NCBI RefSeq assembly: GCF_011761495.1
Contig: NZ_JAASRU010000003.1
Location: 1 to 64,000 of the forward strand
Origin: Alkalibacillus almallahensis
GTDB taxonomy: Bacteria; Bacillota; Bacilli; Bacillales; Alkalibacillaceae
Reading direction: 5' to 3'
DNA: 64,000 nt
Part shown: positions 50,695-59,602 of the stretch, piece by piece
How the letters are laid out: each line of letters begins with the position of its first letter
How positions within the stretch are numbered: position 1 is the first letter of the stretch
Notes under the pieces: generated by a model
What the model was told of the DNA's origin: nothing
What the model saw: only the letters and a program-made list of their open reading frames with translations
Databases searched by the model: none
Translations under genes and position numbers: made by a program

Positions 50695-53147
50695 TGTCTA
50701 ATTTATCACTTGTAACACAAAATCTTTATCAACAAATGCAATCATACCTCCGTGAATCGTCTGCCATTTATATCTTAAGCTCTTTTATTATGGATTCAGG
50801 CGTGAAATTAATATACGATGACTTAGAATATGCTGTTCAATCTGGAGCAGATGTAAAAATACTCACAGGAGATTATCTGTATGTTACACAACCAAAAGCA
50901 TTAAAAAAATTAATTTCACTTCAAGAATACGAAAACTTTGATATGAAACTTTGGCAAAGTTCAGGACACTCTTTCCATCCCAAAACATATCTATTCAAAC
51001 ATAATGAGGATGGCACCTTAGTAATCGGCTCTTCTAACTTGTCTCATTCAGCCCTAACAACTGGCCTAGAATGGAACATCAAGATAGATGATTCCTCCCA
51101 ATACGTATTTGATGATGCAGTGAATCAGTTTATCGCTCTTTTTCATGATAACCAGACACTATCCATTAACGAGGAAACGATTAAAGATTATAAATATGAG
51201 TATGATCTTTTTCATGCCAAACATCCTGATTTAAATCAAAAATGGACAGAACGTGAAGAAATTGAATTAACATTACCAACAAACGATAATTCGCAAGACC
51301 AGACTATGCTTGAAGATAACCTGAATTATGAGAGTAAAACACCTGAGCCAAGGCCCGCTCAGCAAATCGCTCTCAACGCATTAAATGAGACCATAGAGGA
51401 AGGATATACTAAAGGTGTGGTTTCACTAGCAACAGGTTTAGGAAAAACGTATGTTTCAGCATTCTTTGCACAACGTTACTCAAAAGTACTATTCATCGCT
51501 CACCGCGAAGAAATTTTACAACAATCAAAAAAATCATTTGAACACGTCTTAAATGAAACAGCTGGTATTTATAATGGATCATCAAAAGAAAAAGATTCAA
51601 ACTTAACCTTTGCTTCTATACAAACTCTTTCAATTCAAGATAATTTGGAACAGTTTGATGTAGATGAGTTCGACCTTATCGTTATTGATGAATTTCATCA
51701 CGCCGCAGCAAATACTTATCGCAAAGTCATCAACTATTTTCATCCATCTTTTTTATTAGGACTAACAGCAACACCAGAGCGCACTGACGGCCAAGATATC
51801 TTAGCTCTCTGTGAAGGTAATCTTGTGTGCGATATTAGTTTTATTGATGCTATTCGAAAAGGTTGGCTTTCTCCATTTCATTATTATGGTGTGTTAGATG
51901 ACATAGATTATAGTCAAATACGTTGGCTAGGAACTCAATACGACCAAGAACAATTGATGAATGCACAACTACAAAATGACCGAGCTGAACATTTATACTA
52001 CGAATGGTTAGACAAGCGGCAAACACGAACGATTGCTTTTTGCTCCACTATCAAACAAGCTAAGTTTCTTTGTAATTATTTTATCAATCAAAACAGTAAG
52101 GCAGCCGTTTTAACAGGGCAGTCTAATAAGCAAGAACGGCATCAAGTGATTAATCAATTAGAACGTGGAGAAATTGATATCATTTTCACAGTAGATCTTT
52201 TTAATGAAGGTATTGATATCCCTCCTGTTGATACATTACTGTTCGCCAGACCAACAGAATCTCTTGTGGTTTTCACGCAGCAAATAGGACGGGGGTTAAG
52301 AACATTTGCAGGTAAAGATCATTGCGTCATCATTGATTTAATTGGTAATTACCGTTACGCAGAAACCAAATTAAAATTATTAAATGATAATCAACAAAAT
52401 ATTAATGACAAACAAAATATTAATGACAAACAAAATAATATAGAACCTGTCGCACCAAATGATTGCTTCATCAATTTAGAGACTGACGTAATTGACTTAC
52501 TAGCTGAATTAAAACGTAAATCCAGTCCAATTAAAGAAAAGATTTATAACGATTATATTCAAATAAAGAAGCTATTAGGTAAACGCCCAACGTATAAAGA
52601 AGCCCATTTATACGGGGCGGTCGATTCTAAGTTATATAAAACAAAATTCGGAGGATATTTTGCATTCTTAAAAGCCTATAATGAATTGACTGAATATGAG
52701 ATTAATACATTTAATCAATTTCAAACTTGGTTACAAAAACTCGAATCGGAACAAATGCAAAAGTCCTATAAAATGATTGTATTAAATTATTTATTAACAA
52801 AAGGTGTAGATCAATGGTTGCAGCCAATAAAACCTGATGATGTCGAGCCCTATTTCCGTGCTTTTTATTTAGAGAAAGATTATCGAAAATATGCTGACTT
52901 CCCTAATCAAAAGGGGCAAAAACCATGGGAAATGAGTCAATCTGAATTAAGTCGACTGATTGCTACAATGCCAATGACAAAATGGACAACTGGAAATGAT
53001 CAATTAGCTATATTTGAAAATAATACATTTTATTTTAATTTATATCCAAACGATCGTCATAAAGAGAGTCTTTTTAGCATGACACAACAAATTTGCGAAT
53101 ATAAACTGCATCGCCATATTGAAAAAAGAGCTGGCAATATTGAATAG
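50694..53147 (+). CDS. PLD-nuclease-like/SF2 DEAH helicase fusion
   Basis: An 817-residue protein. Residues ~1-165 are a phospholipase-D/HKD nuclease-like domain with one HxK..GSSN motif (HPKTYLFKHNEDGTLVIGSSNLS). Residues ~225-560 are an SF2 helicase: Walker A LATGLGKTYV, motif II VIDEFHHAAANTY, motif III LTATPER, and motif VI QQIGRGLR. The last ~240 residues are not recognised (YGAVDSKLYKTKFGGYFAFLKAYNE may bind nucleic acid). The domain order resembles COG1061-type helicases with HKD nucleases. An 18-bp tandem duplication sits at the domain boundary. It is AT-richer than its neighbours, suggesting acquisition. See findings. Confidence 0.88.
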   Translation: MSNLSLVTQNLYQQMQSYLRESSAIYILSSFIMDSGVKLIYDDLEYAVQSGADVKILTGDYLYVTQPKALKKLISLQEYENFDMKLWQSSGHSFHPKTYLFKHNEDGTLVIGSSNLSHSALTTGLEWNIKIDDSSQYVFDDAVNQFIALFHDNQTLSINEETIKDYKYEYDLFHAKHPDLNQKWTEREEIELTLPTNDNSQDQTMLEDNLNYESKTPEPRPAQQIALNALNETIEEGYTKGVVSLATGLGKTYVSAFFAQRYSKVLFIAHREEILQQSKKSFEHVLNETAGIYNGSSKEKDSNLTFASIQTLSIQDNLEQFDVDEFDLIVIDEFHHAAANTYRKVINYFHPSFLLGLTATPERTDGQDILALCEGNLVCDISFIDAIRKGWLSPFHYYGVLDDIDYSQIRWLGTQYDQEQLMNAQLQNDRAEHLYYEWLDKRQTRTIAFCSTIKQAKFLCNYFINQNSKAAVLTGQSNKQERHQVINQLERGEIDIIFTVDLFNEGIDIPPVDTLLFARPTESLVVFTQQIGRGLRTFAGKDHCVIIDLIGNYRYAETKLKLLNDNQQNINDKQNINDKQNNIEPVAPNDCFINLETDVIDLLAELKRKSSPIKEKIYNDYIQIKKLLGKRPTYKEAHLYGAVDSKLYKTKFGGYFAFLKAYNELTEYEINTFNQFQTWLQKLESEQMQKSYKMIVLNYLLTKGVDQWLQPIKPDDVEPYFRAFYLEKDYRKYADFPNQKGQKPWEMSQSELSRLIATMPMTKWTTGNDQLAIFENNTFYFNLYPNDRHKESLFSMTQQICEYKLHRHIEKRAGNIE
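52395..52440 (+). repeat. 18-bp in-frame tandem repeat inside the helicase gene
   Basis: CAAAATATTAATGACAAA occurs at 52395 and 52413 and partially at 52431, coding for repeated QNINDK-type hexapeptides between the helicase core and the C-terminal region. It can expand or contract without frame change. Confidence 0.85.
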
Positions 53148-53171
53148 CATGTGTCCCTTCAAACCAATAAA

Positions 53172-53218
53172 TTGACTTTTATTACTTACTATATTAAACT
53201 AACTTACATAAAGTAAGT
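53172..53218 (+). promoter_or_regulatory. catE promoter with MarR/DUF24-type operator
   Basis: TTGACT (53172-53177), 17 nt, TAAACT (53195-53200). ACTTAC-N5-GTAAGT (53202-53218) overlaps the expected start point, and a further TTACTTAC copy (53182-53189) lies in the spacer. This fits CatR/YodB-type repression of catE, which in Bacillus is lifted by catechols and quinones. Confidence 0.7.
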
Positions 53219-53243
53219 AATTAATCAGAAGGGGATTTTCCAC

Positions 53244-54092
53244 ATGCATTTCCATCAAGCACCGATCGCGCATGTGAGTCATGTTGATTTGAAGGTCACT
53301 GATTTACAGCGGGCGATTGCGTTTTATAAACAGATTTTAGGGTTTCAAGTATTGAATCAGGAGGCATCAACTGCTCAGTTAACAGCTAACGGAGAGACGG
53401 CGTTATTAACGTTACATGCATTAGATCAGCCCAGCGAGAAGTCGCGTCGCACAGCTGGGTTATATCATTATGCGATTTTATTGCCTGCACGTTCGGATTT
53501 GGCGGATTTCATCAAACATATATCAGCGCAAAATGTTCCTATTGGGGCGTCTGATCACTTAGTGAGTGAGTCTATCTATTTTTCCGACCCAGATGGAAAC
53601 GGGATCGAAGTTTATGCTGATCGCGATCCATCCGAATGGAATTGGCAAAATGGTCAAGTCGATATGGCGGTCGACCCAATTGATGCAGGGGAGATTTTGA
53701 AACATGCGAGTGACTCTGGATGGCAAGGGCTTCCGGCAAACACCACCATGGGACATATTCATTTGCATGTTGCTGAATTAAATCAAACGAAACAGTTTTA
53801 TACAGACGGGTTAGGTATGGAAGTCGTCTGTCGCTTAGGCGATCAGGCACTATTTATCGCTGACGGCCATTACCATCACCATATTGGCATCAATGTCTGG
53901 AATGGTGTCGGCGCACCACCAACAGCTGACGATTCACCTGGCCTAAAATCCTATACGATCCAATTAGGTAGTGATGAGCAGAAACAAACGGTTCTTAAAC
54001 AATTAGATAACATTAACGCAGATATGACTGAGGAAAATGGTGAAGCAGTCGCGACTGATCCATCAGGTAATCGCATTCGTCTCGTTGTTTAA
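53244..54092 (+). CDS. catE: Catechol-2,3-dioxygenase-type VOC protein
   Basis: A 282-residue protein with two vicinal-oxygen-chelate modules (about 9-125 and 165-280). Metal-ligand candidates: His in HVSHVDLKV, His in LYHYAILLP, Glu in GIEVYAD, with HIHLHVAEL and HIGINVWNG in the second module. Length and plan match Bacillus CatE, which cleaves catechol and detoxifies quinone precursors. The ATG follows AGAAGGGGATTTTCCAC, and the operator in front supports CatR-like control. A glyoxalase role is less likely. Confidence 0.85.
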   Translation: MHFHQAPIAHVSHVDLKVTDLQRAIAFYKQILGFQVLNQEASTAQLTANGETALLTLHALDQPSEKSRRTAGLYHYAILLPARSDLADFIKHISAQNVPIGASDHLVSESIYFSDPDGNGIEVYADRDPSEWNWQNGQVDMAVDPIDAGEILKHASDSGWQGLPANTTMGHIHLHVAELNQTKQFYTDGLGMEVVCRLGDQALFIADGHYHHHIGINVWNGVGAPPTADDSPGLKSYTIQLGSDEQKQTVLKQLDNINADMTEENGEAVATDPSGNRIRLVV

Positions 54093-54109
54093 TCAACTCA
54101 CGATATAAC

Positions 54110-54193
54110 AAATCCCCCTTTCAACAGGTAACGAACTCGCTAAAGTCAGGTTTTATCCTCACTTAGCATTCATTAGGTTGAAGGGGGATTTTA
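54110..54193. terminator. Long-loop bidirectional hairpin between catE and nucleoside hydrolase gene
   Basis: AAATCCCCCTTTCAAC (54110-54125) pairs with GTTGAAGGGGGATTT (54177-54191) across a ~50-nt loop, with A and T runs on each side, between convergent genes. Confidence 0.65.
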
Positions 54194-55141
54194 TTATGTA
54201 ATCGCACGCAATACGTCGTGCAATGTTGATTTAAATCGTTCTCGATCAACGGCTTCACACACTCGGACATTTGGCTGATAGCCGCTTCGATTATTAATAT
54301 CCACCAAACTATAGCCCCGTGTCAATTTACCTTCTGTTTCAACATCAACATAATAATGACTAGACTGAGTCATGATAGATTCATCAGCTGCAATTGCTAC
54401 GAGTAAAGTATCAGGGTGAGTCGTGCCATCTAATTGATGCACTTCTTTGTTAAAACGTTTAACGACTTGATTCACCTGGCGAAAGAATTCGGAGCCAGAA
54501 GTCTCTAATGCTTCGATTTCGCGATGTTCATCATCATTTAATACACTGAATCCAACACACATATCCCACCCGACCATCGTGATGGGCACGCCAGAATGCA
54601 AGACAATCCGCGCCGCTTCAGGATCGACATAGAAATTATACTCTGCCGCTGCTGTGATATTGCCTAGCGAGTTATTCGTACCACCCATGATATAAATATG
54701 GTTTAAATCCTCCACAATGGTCGGATCCTTTTTGATTGCCATGGCAATATTAGTGAGAGATGCAATCGCTAATAACGATATGTCACCCGGGTTTTCTTTT
54801 ACTGTTTTGATGATGAAATCAACTGCATGTTCTGATTCTGGACGCTGTATGGCTTGATTAAAAAACGAATCACCCATGCCATCACGCCCGTGTACGTCCT
54901 CGACTGTGGTATGTGAAGTCGTATCGACATTTAAGATTGGCCCTTCATACCCTTTGAACACAGGAATTTTCTGATCGTGATTAGCTACTTGGATCGTGTA
55001 GAGTGCGTTTTCCACCTCTTGGTCAAAATCAACATTTCCCCCTGTGATCGTGACACCCTCTACTTTAAAATGATGGATAGCTGTAAGTAGCGCAATCGTA
55101 TCATCACCGGCTGTATCTGTATCAACAATGATTTTGGACAT
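54194..55141 (-). CDS. Inosine-uridine-type nucleoside hydrolase
   Basis: A 315-residue N-ribohydrolase that splits nucleosides to base and ribose. Seen: the calcium/ribose motif DTDTAGDDTIALL (DTDxGxDD type), GRDGMGDSFF, the loop YIMGGTNNSLGNITAAAEYNFYVDPEAA and HPDTLLVAIAADES. The start is the ATG at 55141; the longer frame adds three residues. Base preference cannot be read. It is monocistronic and shares the long-loop terminator with catE. Confidence 0.9.
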   Translation of the reverse strand: MSKIIVDTDTAGDDTIALLTAIHHFKVEGVTITGGNVDFDQEVENALYTIQVANHDQKIPVFKGYEGPILNVDTTSHTTVEDVHGRDGMGDSFFNQAIQRPESEHAVDFIIKTVKENPGDISLLAIASLTNIAMAIKKDPTIVEDLNHIYIMGGTNNSLGNITAAAEYNFYVDPEAARIVLHSGVPITMVGWDMCVGFSVLNDDEHREIEALETSGSEFFRQVNQVVKRFNKEVHQLDGTTHPDTLLVAIAADESIMTQSSHYYVDVETEGKLTRGYSLVDINNRSGYQPNVRVCEAVDRERFKSTLHDVLRAIT

Positions 55142-55294
55142 ACCTCTCACCCTTTCTACATCTGATAGTTATTAATCATTATAGAAGGTTTTGATTAGGA
55201 CCTCAACAAACTCTTTCGGTACATTCCTTCAAAGGATATTTGATTAACTTGTCGAATATATAGAATTAGAAAGCTTTTTAAGGAGGATCATCAT

Positions 55295-55456
55295 ATGGAT
55301 TATCGTCAAGCTTATGTCATTCCAGGTGGGATGTTTGTTGGTTTAGGGATTGGAATGTTTTTCGACCAGGCAGGTGCTGGTGTGATTCTAGGGTTAGGTT
55401 TAGGTTTCATTCTAAGCCCGATCCTTGGCATGATTGAGAAACGATCCAATTCATAA
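55295..55456 (+). CDS. 53-residue glycine-rich membrane protein
   Basis: ATG at 55295 is preceded by AAGGAGGATCATCAT, a near-perfect ribosome site, and the frame runs to TAA at 55454. The product (MDYRQAYVIPGGMFVGLGIG at the start) has two hydrophobic segments with glycine-zipper spacing (FVGLGIGMFF; GVILGLGLGFILSPILGM) and a basic-serine tail EKRSNS. Small bacillary proteins of this kind are common; function unknown. A terminator follows at 55509. Confidence 0.75.
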   Translation: MDYRQAYVIPGGMFVGLGIGMFFDQAGAGVILGLGLGFILSPILGMIEKRSNS

Positions 55457-55508
55457 CGACCAATAGATTTTTTGTCTTCAGCCACTACATGATTAATGTG
55501 ATCAACTT

Positions 55509-55541
55509 AGCAACCTTCTCATACGAAGAAGGTTGCTTTTA
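55509..55541 (+). terminator. Terminator of the small membrane protein gene
   Basis: Eleven-base perfect arms AGCAACCTTCT/AGAAGGTTGCT, followed by TTT. The rest of the 330-nt gap to the carotenoid genes is AT-rich and contains the two promoter candidates listed next. Confidence 0.8.
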
Positions 55542-55660
55542 ATGGATACATTTAATAGACCAGAGATTGTTTGATCAAAAATTATATCATCCATAATCAG
55601 CTCTTCCCCATCCCTCAACCCATTACCTTTCGAACTTTCATTCATATAATTAATGTAAAA

Positions 55661-55685
55661 GTTTCAATCCTTAAAATTAGGGTAT
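55661..55685 (+). promoter_or_regulatory. Sigma-B-type promoter candidate of the carotenoid operon
   Basis: GTTTCA (55661-55666), 13 nt, GGGTAT (55680-55685). The general-stress sigma-B consensus is GTTTAA-N12..15-GGGTAT, so one base differs in the -35 and none in the -10. It lies about 100 nt upstream of the first desaturase ATG. In Staphylococcus aureus the analogous crtOPQMN operon is sigma-B dependent. Confidence 0.6.
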
Positions 55686-55708
55686 AACCCTATAAACAAG
55701 CACATAAT

Positions 55709-55737
55709 TATACAATATTTATACATTGTTATATAAT
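55709..55737 (+). promoter_or_regulatory. SigA-type promoter candidate of the carotenoid operon
   Basis: TATACA (55709-55714), 17 nt, TATAAT (55732-55737), about 50 nt upstream of the ATG at 55789. An ACAAT/ATTGT inverted repeat overlaps the spacer and may be an operator. Confidence 0.5.
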
Positions 55738-55788
55738 AGCCACTACCAAACATTTATTTTTGAATTTACACCGAAAGGGAAAATCGAT

Positions 55789-57312
55789 ATGACTAAACAA
55801 ACGATTGTCGTGGGAGCTGGACCAGGTGGCTTAGCCGCTGCGATGCAATTAGCTGATCAAGGTTATCAAGTCGATCTCTATGAAAAACAACCACAAGTTG
55901 GCGGACGCACCTCGAAGCTACAACTTGGAGACTATGCATTTGATCTAGGGCCGACATTTTTCATGATGCCACAAGTTTTAGAAGAAGTATTTGAACGGGT
56001 TGGGCGTCAATTACACGATTATGTTGACCTCATCGAATTGGACCCTCTTTATACATTAAAATTCGGGGATGTTTCATTTACTCCCAGCCGTGATGTTGAA
56101 GCGACTGCCGAACAAATTAGTCAATTGTTTCCCGGTGATGAAGACGGATATCGTCGTTTTTTAAACAAAGAAGGGGCTAAATTTGACCGTGTAATCAATC
56201 TATTAAGGCAACCATTCAATTCTTACACGGATTTCCTCACTAAAGATATGGCACTTGCTTTACCTAAGCTTAATGCACTCGACACAGTGTATGGCCGTTT
56301 GAGTCATTATTTCCAAGATGAACGCTTAAAATGGGCCTTCTCTTTCCAAGCGAAGTATTTGGGCATGTCGGCTTGGAATTGTCCAGGTACTTTCACGATT
56401 CTATCTTATATCGAACATCGCTACGGCTTGTATCATCCCGTTGGAGGGGTGAATGCTGTCTGTGAGGCAATGAGAGATGTGATTCTAGAATTGGGTGGGC
56501 GCGTTCATCTTGAAACACCCGTCAACCAAATCATCGTCAACAACGGTCGTGCTACTGGCGTAGAATTAGCTGACGGGCGTATTCAAGAAGCCGATGATGT
56601 CGTGATTAACGCCGATTTTGGTTATGCGGTGAATCATCTATTTGATCCAAACGATTTAACCAAATATAAACCTGAAAAACTTCAGAAGAAGAAACTATCA
56701 TGCTCGACATTTATGGTTTATCTAGGGATCGATCAAGAACTAGACTTGCCTCATCATATGGTGCTATTCGCAGAAGATTATAAGCGGAATGTTGAAGATA
56801 TGACGGAACGCCAAGTGTTATCTGACGATCCATCGATTTATGTGCATAACCCGAATAAACTCGATTCGACACTTGCACCAGAAGGGAAAACGGCTCTCTA
56901 TTTATTGATGCCAGTCCCTAATCTAACAGCTGGGATTGATTGGGAAGATGAAAAACAACGCCTACGAGATTATATGGTTCAACAAATCGCCAACGAAACA
57001 GGCCTCCACGATTTAGAAGACTTAATCGAAGTCGAGCATATTGTCACACCATCTGATTGGGAAGAAACCTATCATGTTTACGAGGGGGCGACGTTCAACT
57101 TAGCCCATAGTTTAGATCAAATGATGATTTTCCGTCCTCATAATCAATTCGAAGATGTCGATCATTGCTTTTTAGTCGGCGGTGGCACACACCCAGGTAG
57201 TGGATTACCAACAATCTTCCAATCGGCCATGATTAGTGTGGACTTGCTGACATCACAACCAGGTTACCAATCGCAGAAACCTTCAAAAGGACGTGTTGCC
57301 CATGAGTATTAG
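55789..57312 (+). CDS. crtN: CrtN-type phytoene/diapophytoene desaturase family oxidoreductase (first)
   Basis: A 507-residue FAD-dependent enzyme. Seen: IVVGAGPGGLAAAMQLADQGYQVDLYEK (FAD site), GRTSKLQLGDYAFDLGPTFFMMPQ, and the C-terminal VGGGTHPGSGLPTIFQSA. The details (GPTxxMMP, LFDxxxLKFGD-like strand, CSTFMVYLGID, LMPVPN...GIDWEDE) follow S. aureus CrtN, so this is the best candidate for the diapophytoene desaturase that introduces the first double bonds. The ATG at 55789 follows AAAGGGAAAATCGAT. It overlaps the next gene by 11 nt. Confidence 0.85.
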   Translation: MTKQTIVVGAGPGGLAAAMQLADQGYQVDLYEKQPQVGGRTSKLQLGDYAFDLGPTFFMMPQVLEEVFERVGRQLHDYVDLIELDPLYTLKFGDVSFTPSRDVEATAEQISQLFPGDEDGYRRFLNKEGAKFDRVINLLRQPFNSYTDFLTKDMALALPKLNALDTVYGRLSHYFQDERLKWAFSFQAKYLGMSAWNCPGTFTILSYIEHRYGLYHPVGGVNAVCEAMRDVILELGGRVHLETPVNQIIVNNGRATGVELADGRIQEADDVVINADFGYAVNHLFDPNDLTKYKPEKLQKKKLSCSTFMVYLGIDQELDLPHHMVLFAEDYKRNVEDMTERQVLSDDPSIYVHNPNKLDSTLAPEGKTALYLLMPVPNLTAGIDWEDEKQRLRDYMVQQIANETGLHDLEDLIEVEHIVTPSDWEETYHVYEGATFNLAHSLDQMMIFRPHNQFEDVDHCFLVGGGTHPGSGLPTIFQSAMISVDLLTSQPGYQSQKPSKGRVAHEY

Positions 57313-58759
57313 TGTTGTCGGTGCTGGCATTGGCGGAATGATCAGTGCATTATTGCTTTCTAACAAAGGCTATGAGGTCACAATCTATGAAAAGAATCAT
57401 TATCTTGGCGGACGGCTCACCTACGAAACGGACGGTGAGTATACAATCGAACAGGGACCTACGATTGTCTTGCTACCTGAGCTTCTATTAGAGATTTTAG
57501 AGGAAGCTGGTATTGCCCGTGATCAATTGGAATTGATTCCGTGTGAACCACTTTATGATCTATTCTTCGCTGACGGTACGAAAATGACGAAATGGCGTGA
57601 TCCTGACAAACAAGAAGAAGCGTTAGAACAAGCATATCCAGGGACAGGAGAAGCCTTCAGACGATACCTAATCGATATGGAAACCATCTATCATTTTGGT
57701 TATGATGCGTTTCTATCACGTAGCTTTCATAGAATGCGAGATTTTTTAACGTTAGAGAACATGAAGTTCATCATGAAATCACAGTCGTATCAGTCGTTGT
57801 CGACGTTTTTATCCCGTTATTTCAAGAATGAGAAGGTTAAACAGGCTTATATGCTACAGAGTTTATATATTGGTGGATCACCTTATCGTGTTCCAGCTTT
57901 ATACGGCTTGATTTCCTATAGTGAACATGCATTTGGTATTTGGTATTTAAAAGGCGGCTATCATTCACTGATTCCTTTATTAGAACAGGCGTTAGTTGAT
58001 CGGGGTGTGCAAATTCAAACAGGGACAAACGTTGAAAGAATTGTGGTTGAAGACGACCGAGTCAGTGGTGTGCAAGTAAATGGTGAAACGCATGCTTATG
58101 ACCAGGTGATTTTTAATGGAGAGTATCCGCATTTAAATCAGTTACTCGATTCGAAGTCAACACAATCAAAGCGTGATTATCAACCATCTTCTGGCTGCTT
58201 ACTCGTCTATCTAGGTGTTAATAAGCGTTATCCCGAGCGAGAGGCGCATCAATTTTTCTTACCGAATGAGTTTGAAAAGCATATGAAAGAGGTATTTGAA
58301 ACTAAATCCCTATCAAATCGATTTTCAACCTACGTCTTTAATCCTGTCGCATTAGATCATGAAGCAGCTCCTCCGAATAAAAGCGTCTTATACTTCTTAA
58401 TTCCTGTCCCTTCTAACAACGAGATTGATTGGGAAGCGGCGAAACATCATGTCGTTGAACAGGCGATTTTACAAGTTGAAGCATTAGGTTTCCCTGGATT
58501 AAGTGAAGCCATTGAATGGAAGAAAATCCGGACACCTCAAGACGCTGAAATCAGTGGTCTCTTCCAAGGCGGAAGTTTTGGCATTGCCCCACATTTACAA
58601 CAATCAGGGGCATTCCGTCCTCAAGTGATGCATTCGAAAATCCACGGTCTATTTACCGTTGGTGCCTCTGTCCATCCTGGTGGTGGAATTCCGATTGTCA
58701 TGCAAGGTGCACGACTGTTAGACAATCATTTTGAGGAGAAGAAGGAGATGATCAAATGA
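57302..58759 (+). CDS. CrtN-type carotenoid desaturase/oxidase family (second)
   Basis: A 485-residue paralogue of the first enzyme: FAD site SVVGAGIGGMISALLLSNKGYEVTIYEK, GGRLTYETDGEYTIEQGPTIVLLPE, and VGASVHPGGGIPIVMQGARLLDNHF. Three CrtN-like enzymes in one operon are known for C30 carotenoid pathways (CrtNa/CrtNb/CrtNc of Halobacillus and Planococcus types), where two perform oxidation to aldehyde/acid. Which step this one catalyses is not resolved. It overlaps the first by 11 nt and crtM by four nt (ATGA). Confidence 0.82.
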   Translation: MSISVVGAGIGGMISALLLSNKGYEVTIYEKNHYLGGRLTYETDGEYTIEQGPTIVLLPELLLEILEEAGIARDQLELIPCEPLYDLFFADGTKMTKWRDPDKQEEALEQAYPGTGEAFRRYLIDMETIYHFGYDAFLSRSFHRMRDFLTLENMKFIMKSQSYQSLSTFLSRYFKNEKVKQAYMLQSLYIGGSPYRVPALYGLISYSEHAFGIWYLKGGYHSLIPLLEQALVDRGVQIQTGTNVERIVVEDDRVSGVQVNGETHAYDQVIFNGEYPHLNQLLDSKSTQSKRDYQPSSGCLLVYLGVNKRYPEREAHQFFLPNEFEKHMKEVFETKSLSNRFSTYVFNPVALDHEAAPPNKSVLYFLIPVPSNNEIDWEAAKHHVVEQAILQVEALGFPGLSEAIEWKKIRTPQDAEISGLFQGGSFGIAPHLQQSGAFRPQVMHSKIHGLFTVGASVHPGGGIPIVMQGARLLDNHFEEKKEMIK

Positions 58760-59589
58760 TAGTGAATCAGGATTTTGCCAATGCTTGTGAACAGATGATG
58801 AAAAAAGGGTCTTCGAGCTTTTATCACGCATTCAAACATTTACCCTCACCACGAAGAGAAGCGGTCTACATCATTTATTCATTTTGCCGCATGATTGATG
58901 ACGCAGTGGATGAGCCCGAAAAATCACCTTATTCATTAGACGAATTAGAAGACCACTTCACGCATCTGGATGAAGCAGAAGGACATTTTATTTGGCCAGC
59001 CTTACGTTTTTTATTTACTCATTTTCCTGTTACGAAAGAACCTTTTTATACGCAATTCGCCGGCCAACGACAAGATTATGTTAAGACCCATTACGATACT
59101 TTTGATGAATTAGAAGGTTACTGCTATCAAGTTGCTGGGTCAGTTGGTGAAATGCTGCTTCCCGTTTTACATGATGAGCCGACACAAGATGTAAAACAGG
59201 CAGGGATTGCTCTAGGTAAAGGCATGCAAATTGTAAATATTATTCGTGACGTGGGCGAGGATCAAAGTTTAAATCGCCGTTATATCCCCCGTGATCTATT
59301 AGACGAGCATGGTTACGCCCTTTATGATTTTGAACAGCAAATAATAAACGAGGAACTGGTGCATGTCATCGAGGACTTAATTGCACGTGCTGACGCTTGG
59401 TTTGAAGAAGGATTAACAGCAATTGAAACTTATCCAAAGGACAGTGCGCTCGCTATTCGGTTAGCTTCTGCTTATTACCGTGAAATTATCGAAGTCGTGA
59501 GAGAACGTGATTACCGTGTTTTTGACCAACGTGCAGTCGTTAACTCAGATCGAAAAGCCAATCTATTTCTACAAGTCATGAATAGTTAG
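58756..59589 (+). CDS. crtM: Squalene/phytoene synthase family (diapophytoene synthase)
   Basis: A 277-residue trans-prenyltransferase condensing two prenyl diphosphates. Seen: the first aspartate motif YSFCRMIDDAVDEPEK, YCYQVAGSVGEMLLPVL, and the second aspartate motif QIVNIIRDVGEDQSLNRRYIP. It follows the first two desaturases with an ATGA overlap. Because the associated desaturases look C30-type, the substrate is probably farnesyl diphosphate, giving diapophytoene, but C40 synthesis cannot be excluded from sequence alone. Confidence 0.9.
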   Translation: MIVNQDFANACEQMMKKGSSSFYHAFKHLPSPRREAVYIIYSFCRMIDDAVDEPEKSPYSLDELEDHFTHLDEAEGHFIWPALRFLFTHFPVTKEPFYTQFAGQRQDYVKTHYDTFDELEGYCYQVAGSVGEMLLPVLHDEPTQDVKQAGIALGKGMQIVNIIRDVGEDQSLNRRYIPRDLLDEHGYALYDFEQQIINEELVHVIEDLIARADAWFEEGLTAIETYPKDSALAIRLASAYYREIIEVVRERDYRVFDQRAVVNSDRKANLFLQVMNS

Positions 59590-59602
59590 AGAGGATTTTA
59601 TA

